From Isoetes taiwanensis (lineage: Eukaryota; Streptophyta; Lycopodiopsida; Isoetales; Isoetaceae), in contig JAJEKV010000011.1 of the NCBI GenBank assembly GCA_021234155.1, positions 21,098,677 through 21,162,676 of the forward strand: a stretch of DNA of 64,000 nt, in the 5' to 3' direction. Position 1 is the first letter of the stretch; the number at the start of each line of letters is the position of its first letter. The position numbers and the translations under genes are program-made. Shown here in pieces: positions 33,906-46,032 of this stretch. A model generated the notes under the pieces. It worked only from the letters and a program-made list of their open reading frames with translations, was not told the DNA's origin and searched no databases.

Positions 33906-36271
33906 GGGGCTTCAATCTCTGCAACCGAGCAGATGATCCTCATCATGGCTGTCCTTGGTGACAGATTTCCATCATTGGATGCTTCGACAAAAAATTTCGA
34001 AATGGTTTTGAGCCCTATGGAATACACACTGCCTTTGCATTTTCAGGAAAGTGGCGACATGGCCGGAAAGGTTTGCATGCCTTACTTTTTCCCTATTCTA
34101 TATTTGCTGTTGAATTTTTGCCCCTAAATTTCCATTGAGTTCAGATAGTTTCACATTTATCGATTGCCTTCTTTTTTTTCATCAGATAATGAGGTTTGCA
34201 AATTATGTAGAAGAATTCAATGTATGCAGGTGCTTGCCTAATGAAGGAAGGGATCTGTCTTCTTTGAGGAAAGATGAATGCACCACGGATGATTTTTTAA
34301 GTGTGTGGCAGTCAGACCTGAAGGAGGGGAAGATAAAGCTCCATCAAATTCATCCTCAATTTGCAGATGAACTTCATGATTTGGTAACTAAGATCTATTA
34401 GTATGGTTTAAAAAACAAAGAGGCAAGAACACAATTTGCCAAAGGCTTTGCATGGCAGCATACTAAAAAGGCACTTGTTGACCCAAGTAGTTTTAAAATT
34501 AATTGGGCACGATTTGCTACTAGCTCTTTGCAGCATTCTAAATGAACAAACCAGAAAAGAAGTAACTCTTATGAGTCTAGTGTGAAGCATATTTCTTGTG
34601 CTTTAGCTTGTTTGGAGGCAGATATGCATATGTTCAGTGACGAGCTGATTGTGTTAGAGGAACAGCTGAAACAGAAAGAAACACACAGAATTACTACCAA
34701 TGGTATTTTGTTGGGTCTTGATCTATCTGCATCTTGCCTATGCAAGGATATAAAAGAGGTAAAAGATAAAATTGAAGATCTTACAGCAGTTTCTCCAGAA
34801 GAAGAAGTTGCCTTGAAGCAATTGAGTGATGAAGAAAATAGGTTAGGCCTTTCTCTGCTAACCCTGCTGAAAAGGAAAGAAGAGGCTGATGACAGAGTTG
34901 CAATAGAACAAGAAATAAATAGGTTGAACATGCTGATCAACATTAAAAAAGAGGCCTAAATTGATCTGCAACAAAAATGTATTAACTTGAAACATCTTCG
35001 AGACAATTATGTTGGGGCAAGTTTTATTAATCCATCTGCAGGTAATTGGCCTTTTGCTGATGGTGTGAGTGGCTGCTTGGTTTGTGGAATGGCTTTCTGT
35101 TCAGATTATGAACTGCATGTGCAGCTGCTTTGTGGGCAGAAGTTCCACTTATTTTGCTTCTAATTGTGCATTGAGAAGTTTGCAATGTCATGTGTGCAAG
35201 GCCAATATCCCTGAAAATCTGTTTCTAGAGTTAGGGTACATGAACTATGTGCCTCATAAAATAGCAGATGATGTTGATGTTGACAACAATTTAGAAAATA
35301 CCTTGAGTAATGAAGACCAAGATTCTGAGTACAAATTACCTGCAAAGTTGGAAGTTAGAAGAGTGACACTAACACGCTCCAAGGTTTCCCAAAAAATAGG
35401 TACTGCATTATTTTAAATCAAAATCCTTGTACAAGTTACTTCTAATGCATTTGAATATGTTGTTGTCAAGATAAATAAAAGAAGGCAACTACAGAAGCTG
35501 TAGCAGCAGAAGAGCACGCTCGTGATATGGATCAGACTCTTAGTTTAGGTATGTATGTCTGTTATGATATGAATTTTGACTCCGTACTCTATGCATAACA
35601 CAACTGGTTTTATTTATCAGACAAGAGTGTAAAAGAACGAGAGGAACCACCTGGACACCAAGCAGCAACTGAAGAGAAAGCATTAAAACCACCAACAATT
35701 GCAGAACCACCAAGGGTAGCAAAATTGGAAGGAAAAACCAGAAACCCAAATGTTTCCAACCACCTGTGAGTCCAATGAAACGAGCTAAAGCCAAAGTCAA
35801 TGGCAGAAGTACACGAGCAAAATCCAAGGGACCTGTAGCAAAAAAAGTGGTTGAAGAGGTTATAGTGCATGAGGTTTCCCAAACAGTTCAAGAAGATAAG
35901 GTGCCAGATGAAGATACTCCATCAAATGATCAAGGTGTGCATTGCTTCTCATTGTACTTGTAATTGTACATTTCTTAATTCTTTGTTTGAATGCCGAATC
36001 ATGGAATTCAAGCCAGGTGCAGAACCTTTGGTTTTCCTCCAGTAGCTTCAATCCAATGTTCAATCCAGTGGCTCCTGTTCTCAATTTGCCTCAAACCATA
36101 CCATCTATAGTGAACCTTGTGCGAAACCCCACTCATAAAGCTGACGTTGACGAGATCCAATCTCCATTGAAAGAAAACAAGAAGCAAGTAGTTTCCAATG
36201 ATTCTAAGACGGAGACTGACGACGATTTAACCTTGGAGGAGTATACAAAATCGAAGAGACCAGCACAATAG
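33906..36271 (+). pseudogene. Copy C accessory gene: helical domain, coiled coil, RING-like finger
   Basis: Exon pieces follow the order of the B gene. The first exon is around 33.93-34.07 kb. The N-terminal domain (34190-34500) shows DECTTDDFLSVWQSD, LHDLVTKIY, an in-frame stop at about 34399, then NKEARTQFAKGFAWQHTKKA. A coiled coil follows (34582-34959; LEEQLKQKE, LGLSLLTLLKRKEE). Then comes a finger (35060-35215; CLVCGMAFCSDYELHVQ, GQKFHLFCF, CHVCKANIPENLFLELGYMN), with a frame change in the middle. Acidic stretches, TLTRSK and the tail TDDDLTLEEYTKSKRPAQ end at 36271. The conserved tail EE/EKW-like motif is shared with A and B. At least one stop and two frame changes make it a pseudogene. 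Confidence 0.78.
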
Positions 36272-37632
36272 AAAGCAAGTGCCTACTTTTTTTTTTGTTG
36301 CTTGGCTTCTGTACCTACCTTGTCTGCTTTATTTATGTTGGCAGCATTTTGTGTAAAGATTCGCATATAAACTATCTGGCATTGTATCATGTGGACTACT
36401 AATGCTTTGTAATTGGATTAATGCAGAGAGAATATTATGTCAGACAGTTTTCATGAAGTTGTCATTTGAATTTGTAAAGGTAAAAGGTTGATAACTTTTA
36501 CAACAGATGAATTGCATATGCTGTCAAATTGCTACTGTAAATTGTTAACTAGTGCCTACAGGTACAATGAGCCGTACTCATAATCCTAGACATGGTGCGC
36601 CACAACTCTCTGTTAGACTATGGTGTACCAAATCTTCTAAGGACTTGCAAACACAAGCCACAAATGCAGTTCTTGAATGCAAATTAATTCATCACATATT
36701 TTTCTCAATTAAGTCAAATAGCATGTGTTTGCTCTTCATGCTTAGCAAACTTGTATCCAAACAATTTCTGGAAGGCAAAACAAGGAGCCAGTCTAAACAT
36801 TAATGTTTATTCCCCACCTACAGATTTATAAGAACACTTAGGAAGACATCAAAATCAACATTCCTCCCTATTTTCATCCTTCCCTCGAAAAGTGTTGTTG
36901 CTGACTTCTCATTTGAACATTGAGGTTTCAACATTGTAAACATTTCTTAAACATTAAATATTCTTCTATTGAATTCGAACACTTGTCTTCTGTAATGCAT
37001 CACATTTGAACATTAAATTTGATTGATATTGACTCAAAGACACATTATTATAGTTGCCTTTTTGATATTTCAACATTCATTCAATCATGGTGATCATCTC
37101 CTGTTTAATTGTCCTATTTTTATGCAGAATGTTCAATCCTTTACACAGAAAAAAACATGATAGAATCCCAACATCTGCAATCAAGAAATAATAGTAAACA
37201 CATCCAAATGTTCAGCACTCACAATGTTCTTGGAATGTGCCTCATCTTCACAAGGGCAGTACATCCAGCATGGGCCATAAATTCAAGCTCAATACTTGTA
37301 ATGGGTAGCCCTCAAATGGAATTATATCCCTGTGTACATGATTTATTCGGCTCTGCAAGTGCAGGCAATACTTCCCCAGTACAAAGACATGAAACATACT
37401 TGGTAACAAAGACATTACATCCAAAAAAGAAGAGGATAATGCCCGCAAATTCTCTCTTCCACCTACTATGCATTATCCAACCTTCTCAATGCATCACATT
37501 TCCACATTTCTTAAACATTAAATATAACAGAAATGTAATGTAACAATAGCAAAGAGAAAACAGTTCTCTACAAGGCTTACATGACAGCACATGACCTGTA
37601 TGATTTTCTCAAACTAACAGCAAGTTTATTTG
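36272..37632. other. Copy C intergenic spacer, no gene recognised
   Basis: AT-rich spacer between convergent 3' ends, about 1.3 kb. It contains repeated CATTAAAT/AACATT words but no clear tandem array and no recognisable domain. Confidence 0.45.
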
Positions 37633-40347
37633 TTACCATATCTTCTGTGCTGCCTCAGAATTTGTCCCCTTGAAGACTACGACAGCACATGAGTTTACAG
37701 AAGTGTATGTATGCCTTGCCAATGTCTCAGATTCTGGTAGTGGCAGCGAATCAATGATGCGCTCGTGTGCTTCCAAAGGTAAATGGTACAGATTGCAATC
37801 ATTTGCATCAACAATCAATTCAATCTTTGCACATACCACAAGATGTGAATAGCAATTGACATCTGGCATATGGTCTAGAAGCTCGTACTTACCTTCACCG
37901 ATGCACTTGTAGTATTTACCTGTCAAAATGACTTCCTACCTACTAAACTTAGAGCCCCAATAATCTTTGAATGCGCTTTGCACAACGTGCTTTGGTTTAG
38001 AACATTTGACGACAAAAGTCAACATTTTCTTCATTGTTGGCTTCTGCATTGATTACAAAATTGTCACCAACCTCTACAAGCTCTGCCTTCCACTGGTTAT
38101 CCCCTTCGTATTGCACATGGTTGATAGATGTCTGCTTATACGATGTCTCAGGCTTCAATTCTGAATATTTGTAGCGTCCCAATCTTGTTGCATGCTTACA
38201 TCTATTCCATAGCCCCTTCCAACAACTGGCACAAAAGCAACATAAGAATTTGTGAGCAACCATAGTGGGCCTGTTTTGGCAGATGGGTCTTATAGTATGT
38301 ACTTTTTTAGTCCCCTTCAGCGTTTCACAGTCAAATCTATTGTTCTACACACTTCTCCCACCTTCACAAGCCAAAAATACCTACGGATAAACATAACACA
38401 TTAGCAAGAACCCAAAGCTGATACCTGCATGTGAATTAAAGTTCACAAGAAAAAATTAATACCTTAAGATATTATTGTTTTTGTGGCTGCCCTTTACTTT
38501 GAAGTACCAATTCAAAATTGCACCGCATCCTCAGCATTCCTTAAAGGCGTACTTTCTCTCTTCAACATCTCGCTGGTTAGTATTCTCTTTATCATAGCCC
38601 CGGCGCCATCATGTTCCCCCTTGCCATGGCATGATACAAAAAAATTTCATTCTATCTTCATTCCAGTAGATTGAAAAAACCTGCGCAAGTAATAAAAACA
38701 CCTGGAAGATTTGAACTGCGCAGTGCAACCGTCTGACCAGAATGCATGCTTAGAGATGTTTACACATTTACTTCTCAAGAATTCAGTATGCTTCTGAAGG
38801 CAATGTTGCACAAATGAGGTGTCGTGTTCTCGGTCGTCAGAAATATAGAAGTGTGTTTCTTTAACCAACTTACGATCACTGACACAAATATTCGGAGTCT
38901 CTTCTTTCTTTGCATGCCTGTAGATGATGTGAACTAGTATGGAACATTGATCATTGTGCCAATGCATGGACTGAACCTCCTGCTGAATTTTAAATGTATA
39001 GTTTTTTGCGAAGTCTATGACAGAAACAATGGTACCTTCAGGAAATGTTTGCAAACACACTTTGAACTGTTCTGCTTGCCACCTTGCAGTGTAATTGTGA
39101 GGAATGAATTGCTTGATCACCTTATCAGCATGTACCATGAACTCATGCAATGATGTGGCTTTATAAACCAACCTCATAACGTCCTTGGTTTTGCCAATTG
39201 GTTTACCACCTATGCCAGCATCCTTGATGAAGGTTTCTTTGACCTGAAAAAAATAAAGAATCAGCCTATGGCAAAATGTCATGTATGCATTTAGAATTCT
39301 GCCAAAGCATTTACAAATCTCCTAATACAATCCAGCAGCCTATGTAAGAAGGCCAAAACATGTAAAAAGAAGGCCATGCAAGTTGTACCAAATCTGCCCC
39401 TACTCAATACACGAAAAGAATGTCAACAAAATAACAAATGCTCACCTTCTCAAAGTTCTTCCATTCAACTCTCATCCCTTTGCTCTTTTCCTCAGGGCAT
39501 TTATTGAAAGATTTTAGCCCACAGCAGTTGCATTCCATTGCCAAACAGTTAGGCTTGTACCAATCAGACTCTTCATTCTTCGGGCAAACCATAGTTTTCC
39601 ACATATCATTGTCACTACTGAATGTCTTATTGCTGCCTTCACAAATTGGACCTGGTTCACAAACAACACATTTGCATCTACAACTTGCACCATGAATGTT
39701 AGAATCTCGTCTTATTTTATTGATTGCCTGCCTAACAAATTCCATTTTCATGTGATATATACAACAACATGTTTCTCTCTCTTTAAGTCTTCTCACAAAT
39801 TTAGGTTTCAAACTTTCGAAAAGCCTGAGCCCTATCTTCATATTCAGATGTTCACGCTTGAATCTCCTAAAGAACATGACCTGCAATACAATAAGCAATT
39901 AGTATTAAACTTTTGTACTGTAATAAAGAACAAGCACTATCATACCTGAGTCTCTTCCAGATAGTGGATTGGTTGCATATTATAAGGATTTAACAGTTTA
40001 GTTGTCGTCTCAATTTAATGACTTGCCTTTTGTTTGGAGATACTCTTGTTTCAGAAACCCAAAAATTGTATACCTTTTCACGGTCTTCATCACTTAACCT
40101 GTCCGATCTGGCCTTATTCTTAAACATGGACCACGGTCCTCCAAACTCAGCAATCTTCTTTTTGTCTAGAGCAGCATAGACAACCTTTCTCCTCAAATTC
40201 AATACTTTTGCAACTGTTGCCCTATTGCTCTTTTCATTTACAGCCATCATTAAGGTAGATGCTCTTGCATGGTTAATGTCTTGTGTCCTGCCTCGTTTCT
40301 TATTATCAAGAGTATTCTTTACATTCTCAACTACGTGCTTGTACATA

Positions 40348-43300
40348 TTTAAATTTAATTTAATTTAATTTAATTTAATTTAATATTATCAAGCCATTTT
40401 AGGCCCCCAGGCCTCTATGGCAAATATGTACAGAGTTAAGCGCTCATTCTAGAACGTTACAGGTTTCAAAGTCTGACATAATTTCAAATAACATCATTAT
40501 ATCCTTTCGTTCTTTCCAGATGTCCTTCAGGTAGGAACTCAACTTATGAGTTGGCATACTTAGAAGTTCCTTCAACGTAGAAGCATGAACCCCATGTTGC
40601 TCCCTTAAGTGCACATATGATGCGCAATCCAAAAAAGCATGCTTTTCTGTTTCTATCTCCAATTCTAGACAACCAGGGCAATACCTATTATAGCGTGGAG
40701 TGCCATTCCATCTACCAGTTTCAATATGAAGGGTATGCGATGACAATCTCAATTGGGAAATAATCTTCCGATTATTCCCAATATGTGTAAGGAGATATGC
40801 TTGCTCTTTATATTCATATAAATCATTGATCTCATTGAGATAGAACTGCTTTTTGGTGTCCCCGTCGGCATCTACTTGCCACATTTTCCTCAATACTATC
40901 TCGGCAACTTGCTCATACACTTCTTTGCATTTGATTGATTCCGGCCATATACCCCGTCCCCAACCATTTGGCTGACCATTTTAAAATATCAAAGTACCAC
41001 CCTTTCTCCCTTGATTGTTCTAGTGCAAGACATGGAAGTCTATCTGAATCCATAGCAAAAACTCTGTTAACATAACTGATTGTCTGACATAAAGCCTCTA
41101 CCTCAAGTGGCAAAAAACCAGCCTCTGCCAAAAGCATGCAATACGGGGTCTGACTTTTGGCTCCAAATTCTTCTAATAAGAATCGTTTTTGCACTTTTTC
41201 TATTATATCCCAACTCTTTTTGGACAGCCCTGGCCCCCAAATAGGACAGCCATATAACACAACCAGTTTCACTTGTACACCATAAAGTAACCTTCTCAGT
41301 CGCCAATGGTCAAAGTTATTGGATGCACATTGGTGGAACATGCTGTACAAAGCTCTCATCCCTCCAGATGCACGTTTGGAGGCTGCAAGATTCCATCTAT
41401 AGTTGCTGGTCACATCAATACCCAAATATTTGTACTCACTAACTTTTTGCAATGTAATTCCTCCAATGAAAAAATCTGTTGAGTCACGTCCTCCAAGAAC
41501 CAAGATCTTTGACTTATTTACATTGACCTGGAATTTTCTATGAGTACAAAAAAAGCATCTAGAGCATCTAGGTGTTGTTTGCAATCCAATAGCAGTTCGA
41601 GAAATCAACACAATGTCATCCGCAAACATCAGCAGTTGGAGTACATACCTTCCCAGCCGTGCACCTACTCCACCAAGCCTTGCTAACCAACTTTCAAGCT
41701 CGTCGATAAGTAAACCAAAGAGCGTGGGAGAGCAAGGGCATCCTTGTTTGACCCCTATATTATTCTCAACCTGATCCGATCCTGTAAATGGAAAGGACAA
41801 TTCAACCAGAACCTGTTTATAGAGGCAAGTAACCGCATGTTTTAACTCATTTGGGATTTGCAGTTCATCGAGTCTTGATGCAAGATCACTTCTGTTTACC
41901 CTGTCAAAAGCTTTTGCCAAATCAATGAATGCCAAATATCTTTTGTTACCTGAACCTTTTGCCCCCTCATTTATAACCCGCAGAGTGGCTAAATGATCCA
42001 ATTAATGGAATGCTCTTTTCTAAATCCCTTTGGGTGAATGCTCTCTTGTTTGAATCATCGCCCAACATGAGATCTTTTTCTCCAGCATTGCTGCAAAGAG
42101 TTTAGCAAAGATATTAGAAATCAAAATTGTTCTATAATTCCTTACTTCATCTTTGTCGCCTGCTTTAAATATCGGGGTGACCCTGTTCAAACACCAATCT
42201 TTTGGGAATCCACCACGTAGCAGGCTTTCATTACACAAATCAGCAAGTATTGCATGAAGATGCTTTCCTCCCCACTTTAAGAGTTCAATGGAGATGCCCA
42301 TTGAGTCACTTGCGCGCCCATTTTGCATTTTTTTAAGAGCCTCCTGTACATCTGGGGTAGTAAAAATAGGATGTGCCTCTCCTCCGGATATTATCTGGTC
42401 AATTTGAGGCACAGTATACAATTCTGTGACCCATGCCAAGAGATCTTCCCTTTGTATATTTCCAAGAGAAAGTTTCTTCTTTGAGCAATTCCAAAATTTC
42501 TTTGGTTCCAATTCAATATCAAGTATAGCCTGTTCCTGATGGTCTCGATACCATTTCTGTTTTTTTGCCTTAATTATTCTTTTATACTGCTTAGCCAGAA
42601 GTGGATCCTGAGAATTTCTGCACCTCATTTTTGCTTGTCTACATTCAAAGTCAAACCATTTATTCCTGAACCAATCTGGCTTTTTTGGCTTTGTTGTGCC
42701 AAAAACGTTTTGAGCCACATCTAAGATTAGATTTACTAGGCTTTTTTGCTTCTCATCTAAGGGCCCAGAAGACAATTGTATATCTTCTATTTTTTGCTCC
42801 AATGCCAATTTATACTCACTTGCTTTTTTGTACGTTACTTTCAATCTTGCAGGTGAATAAGTGCGCAATGTTTTACGATAGGCTTTTGTCTGCATAGAAA
42901 TCTCCAATGGGGAATGATCGGAGTCCAGATTCCTGTCCAAAACTCGGAAGTTTATGATTTTATCAACTGCTTCAGGATCTCCAAGCAAGTAATCCGCTGT
43001 GCTATTCCCATTTGGTTGATGGCATGTGTTGCGCATAGTTTCAGGGAATCTTGTAATGCCATTGAAGATAATGAGGTTAAATGACTCGCATAAAGCAGTC
43101 ACATGCTGTCCCATTTTATTCAAAACAGGATCTGCTGATCTGCGCGGCCATGAATCAGTATCATTTATGTGTTCTTGTAACCACAATGGGTTACCTTCAT
43201 TGGAAAGCAGCGCCGCTTGTTTAGATCCAGTTCGACCATTCAGGTCCCCTGTTATGAATACATAACCGAGCTGCCTATACCTTGAAATATCATGAGCCAA

Positions 43301-44472
43301 GTGCATAAAAGGGTCTTCTGCACTGAGACCTTCCATGGAGTAAATTACAGCAGGTAATGGATCTAGCGGAGCAAAATAAACTACTGCCAAGTAAATATCC
43401 ATTTGTTCTTGCTTAATTTTCAGCCAGATATACTGTTTGTGATAATCTGCACTAGCGATGGTTACTTTCCCATGTATTGTATCTCCAACATAACAAGCAA
43501 TCCCACCCCAACCTCTTGTGCTCTTGCTTTTTGTGTTCCAGACAGAATCAAGCAGTCGAAATCCTGGTATATCCAAAAGCCTATTTACTTCGTGTTCCCA
43601 GGTTTCTACAAAAGCTAGAATATCATAATCCATGAACATTCTTGCATTACTCAGAATTTTTGATTCATTCATGCCATGTATATTCCATACCAGACACTTG
43701 AGGGCCATGCATCCCTATTCTTTGTTCCTGATCACCAATTTGTTGTTGATGATATATGCATTTTTGCCTTCAGATTTCAGCTTTTTAAGTTCATCCAATA
43801 GCTGCTTCCTCTCTTTTTGCTGCTGTACTGTCAAATCATCATTGAGCCAAATCCTATTTCCTTTCAAGTGCCCTCTGTGCTGCAAAATTCTTGCTTTAGA
43901 ATCAAGGCTACCAAATTTAAGAAGTACCGGTCTGCTTCTCCCCTCAATTCGTTTCCCAATCCTTCTACTATAAAGGACACCAGGATCCACAAGATGCATG
44001 GTATTTTTAAAAAATTCATTGACTACATGACTTACATCTTCTCCTTCATCTTCTGGAAGCCCAGCAACCACAATATTCTTAGCCCTTGCAGATCGATCCT
44101 CTTGCTCTGATATTCTCTCTTGTCCTTGAGCAAATAAGGAAGAAACCCTACTCTCAATATTTGAGGTGATTGCTGCTACCATTTGCTCAGAAGAACATGG
44201 AGTGCTATATTCATCTGGTTGCCCCTGATCAAATTCTATATCTGCAAGTTTACTCTTCAGGTTTTCTATTTCGTGCTTAAATTCGCCAATCTCATGTCTG
44301 GAAGCTTTCATTTCATCTTTTAATTGTGTTAAATTCTGCTGCAGGTTCCCGATTTCCTGTCTTGCTGCCTTCACCTCTTCTTTTGTTTCTTTCATTTCAG
44401 TTAGAAGCTGCTTGATCAAACCAAGAAGCTCCCCATTATCTTCCTCTTCAGTGTCTCCCTTTATTGGCAAAT
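40348..44472 (-). mobile_element. LINE (non-LTR retrotransposon) nested in copy C, near full length
   Basis: Minus-strand LINE of about 4.1 kb inserted into the DDE gene of copy C between codons for GNKN and KHVVENV. ORF1 and ORF2 are separated by a few bases. The 3' end is a (TTAAA)n-like tail of about 7 units (40348-40385) rather than poly(A). The 5' junction lies near 44472. A short inverted repeat (TTTATTGGCAA ... TTGCCAATAAA) spans that junction. No clear target duplication could be defined. Confidence 0.85.
40444..43708 (-). pseudogene. LINE ORF2: endonuclease and reverse transcriptase, one frameshift
   Basis: Starts at ATG 43708 (MALKCLVWNIHGMNE), six bases after the ORF1 stop. The apurinic-type endonuclease shows CLVWNIHG, FVETWE, GDLNGRTG and DSDHSPL. 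Reverse transcriptase follows with FRNYRTILISN, then a one-base frame change at about 42.01 kb (just after GFRKEHSIN). RT continues with YLAFIDLAKAFDRV, KQGCPCSP and the catalytic FADDIVLIS. Another frame change lies near 40.92 kb. The C-terminal part has HIETGRW, CPGC and EKHAFLDC (zinc-knuckle-like). The copy is young enough to keep most motifs but should be inactive. Confidence 0.88.
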
Positions 44473-44475
44473 TCT
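43715..44475 (-). CDS. LINE ORF1 protein: coiled coil plus L1-type RRM-like domain
   Basis: About 250 residues, open throughout. A long heptad-rich coiled coil (EEVKAARQEIGNLQQ, EIENLKSKL) is followed by ARAKNIVVAGLPEDEG, VNEFFKNTM, RRIGKRIEGRSRPVLLKFGS and a C-terminal basic part ending KLVIRNKE. This resembles the RRM-bearing ORF1p (Transposase_22-like) of L1/Tx1-type elements, which trimerises and binds RNA. The frame continues upstream without a stop into the host transposase gene, as far as a Met at about 44776. The true ORF1 start is unclear. Confidence 0.78.
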
Positions 44476-45363
44476 TATTGCCAATAAAACCAAATTCTGG
44501 AAGTTGTTCAGCAGCTCTAGATATGACCTCCTCCCTATCATTTAAATCATAATTTTGGCATTTCTTATTTACAAAATCCACAATCAGCTTAGCATCTTTT
44601 TGTTTCTTTCTAGTAGAAGGTTTCTCCTTTTCTTTGCCTTGGCCTGCTCCTACCATCAAATTTTCTGATTGCCTCTCCCTCTTCTTGGCTCTCTGTATTA
44701 TCCTTTTGGCATCCAAAATTCTACGACATGCAGTATTAGGGGATATACAATTGCAAACTTCACTATATTTTTCCAAACATGGTAATCTTATTAAGAGGAA
44801 CTAGAGAAGACATTACCTCAGGCAAATTTGGTTCCATGATGTCTGGCATCTCATTTTTATTGCTATCTTCCTTCTTCTCATTTTCATTGAAGAGAATAGA
44901 ATAGAATCATTGGTATCTTCCTTCTGCACTTCAAATTTTGCAAGAGATTCTGCAATGTTAATTCCCAAGAATCTTGCAATGTCGCTCGGGATCTTCATTT
45001 CCAAATCGTGCTGCAAATTCAGCAGCATATTGAGCAAGCAACCAATCAATTGCATGAAGCAGAAAGCTACAAAACACAAAATTTCAAACCACAATTCCAT
45101 TTTCAAAATTCTATTTCTGGCTGCTGCAATCCAAAAAGTAGCGGGAGAAGCAGCTCCTACTTTCGGATTGCTGACAGGGCACAACCAACTTCTAAATCCG
45201 ATAACGAGTTTCTTTGGCGCCATCGAAAACCTAACCGTCAAACCAAACCGTCACGTTTTGTTCTTGACGGGCCCTAAAACAAACTTAGTAAATGGGTCAA
45301 GCACCCCTAAAGCACTATGTGTCGCTGACAAAGGAAATGTCCCCCACCTATGCGCTTTCACGC

Positions 45364-46032
45364 TGTTGCATAGTCTATTTGCTTAGCATTGGCAACAACT
45401 TTGCTCTTACCCGTACTCAACTCCACAATAAATTGTTCTGCTAATAGAAGACCGGCTATACCACCAGCTGCCAATGCACAGTTTACTCTTACCGAGATAC
45501 AAAGAAGTGAAATAAAGAAAACATAACGGTGTAAGAAGAGCAGCATGCCACTCTGCTCATGGCAATATTTTTTTCAAATATTGCCATTTAAATTTTATCT
45601 ATGTGATATTCAACAACAAAATGAATTTGAGCAAATGCATTTCATAATTCTACGCTGAAAGGTTAATTATCTCTAACATATCATTCTACCAATAAAACAA
45701 CACATTGTTCTGACAAATCTATAGGCATACATACATATTTTTCAAGGGGCCCATAGCAGCATCTTTAAGCTCCCAACCTAGAACAAACAAAGCATTAATT
45801 ACAACTTACTTGGAAATTTGACCATGAAGGTCTTGAACGATAGGTCTTTCACCAAAGCTTGAACAGTCAGGCGTTCTGAATTCATCCACCTATATCGACG
45901 CACTCTAAGGCATTTTACAATGTCTTGGCAACCCATAAATAAGCATCCTCGGCAAAAGTAGAGGAATGAGAGCCGACTTCGATTAGAAGGGGGTGGGCAA
46001 AATGAGCGCTCTCTCACTGCGCCTCGGGACCC
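45364..46032. other. Intergenic flank to the right of copy C
   Basis: AT-rich sequence directly after the TGTT duplication, with no recognisable gene. Confidence 0.4.

Larger units (their letters stand above)
37633..45223 (-). pseudogene. Copy C DDE/DDD transposase-like gene, interrupted by a LINE
   Basis: Minus-strand exons in order follow. The N-terminal region is near 45.22-44.82 kb, where one frame reads YAAEFAARFGNEDPE. Next is CNCISPNTACRRILDAKR to FGFIGNKNL (44776-44475), then the LINE. After it come KHVVENVKNTL, GPWSMFKNKARSDRL and SETRVSPNKRQVIKLR (40346-40010). The Cys-rich region (39898-39404) has CCCIYHMKMEFVRQ, CRCKCVVCEPGPIC and CNCCGLKSFNKCPEE. The core (39282-38647) has SVIDFAKNYTF and FWSDGCTAQFKSSRCFYY. 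The third motif GEHDGAGA is still readable near 38.6 kb. The C-terminal domain (38263-37633) has VGDNFVINAEANNEENVDF and KYYKCIGEGKYELLD. The frame is lost in several places besides the LINE. Gene limits are approximate. Confidence 0.8.
33752..45363 (+). mobile_element. DNA transposon copy C (TIRs, TGTT duplication), split by a nested LINE
   Basis: The left end starts GGGTCAAAGCGTGTAGGTGG; the right end read inward starts GCGTGAAAGCGCATAGGTGG. About 20 of 26 positions match. Both are flanked by TGTT at 33748-33751 and 45364-45367. Gross length is 11,612 bp. Subtracting the LINE at about 40.35-44.47 kb leaves near 7.5 kb, matching copies A and B. The accessory gene (+) and DDE gene (-) are convergent, with the same orientation as A. 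Both genes are broken. Confidence 0.85.
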
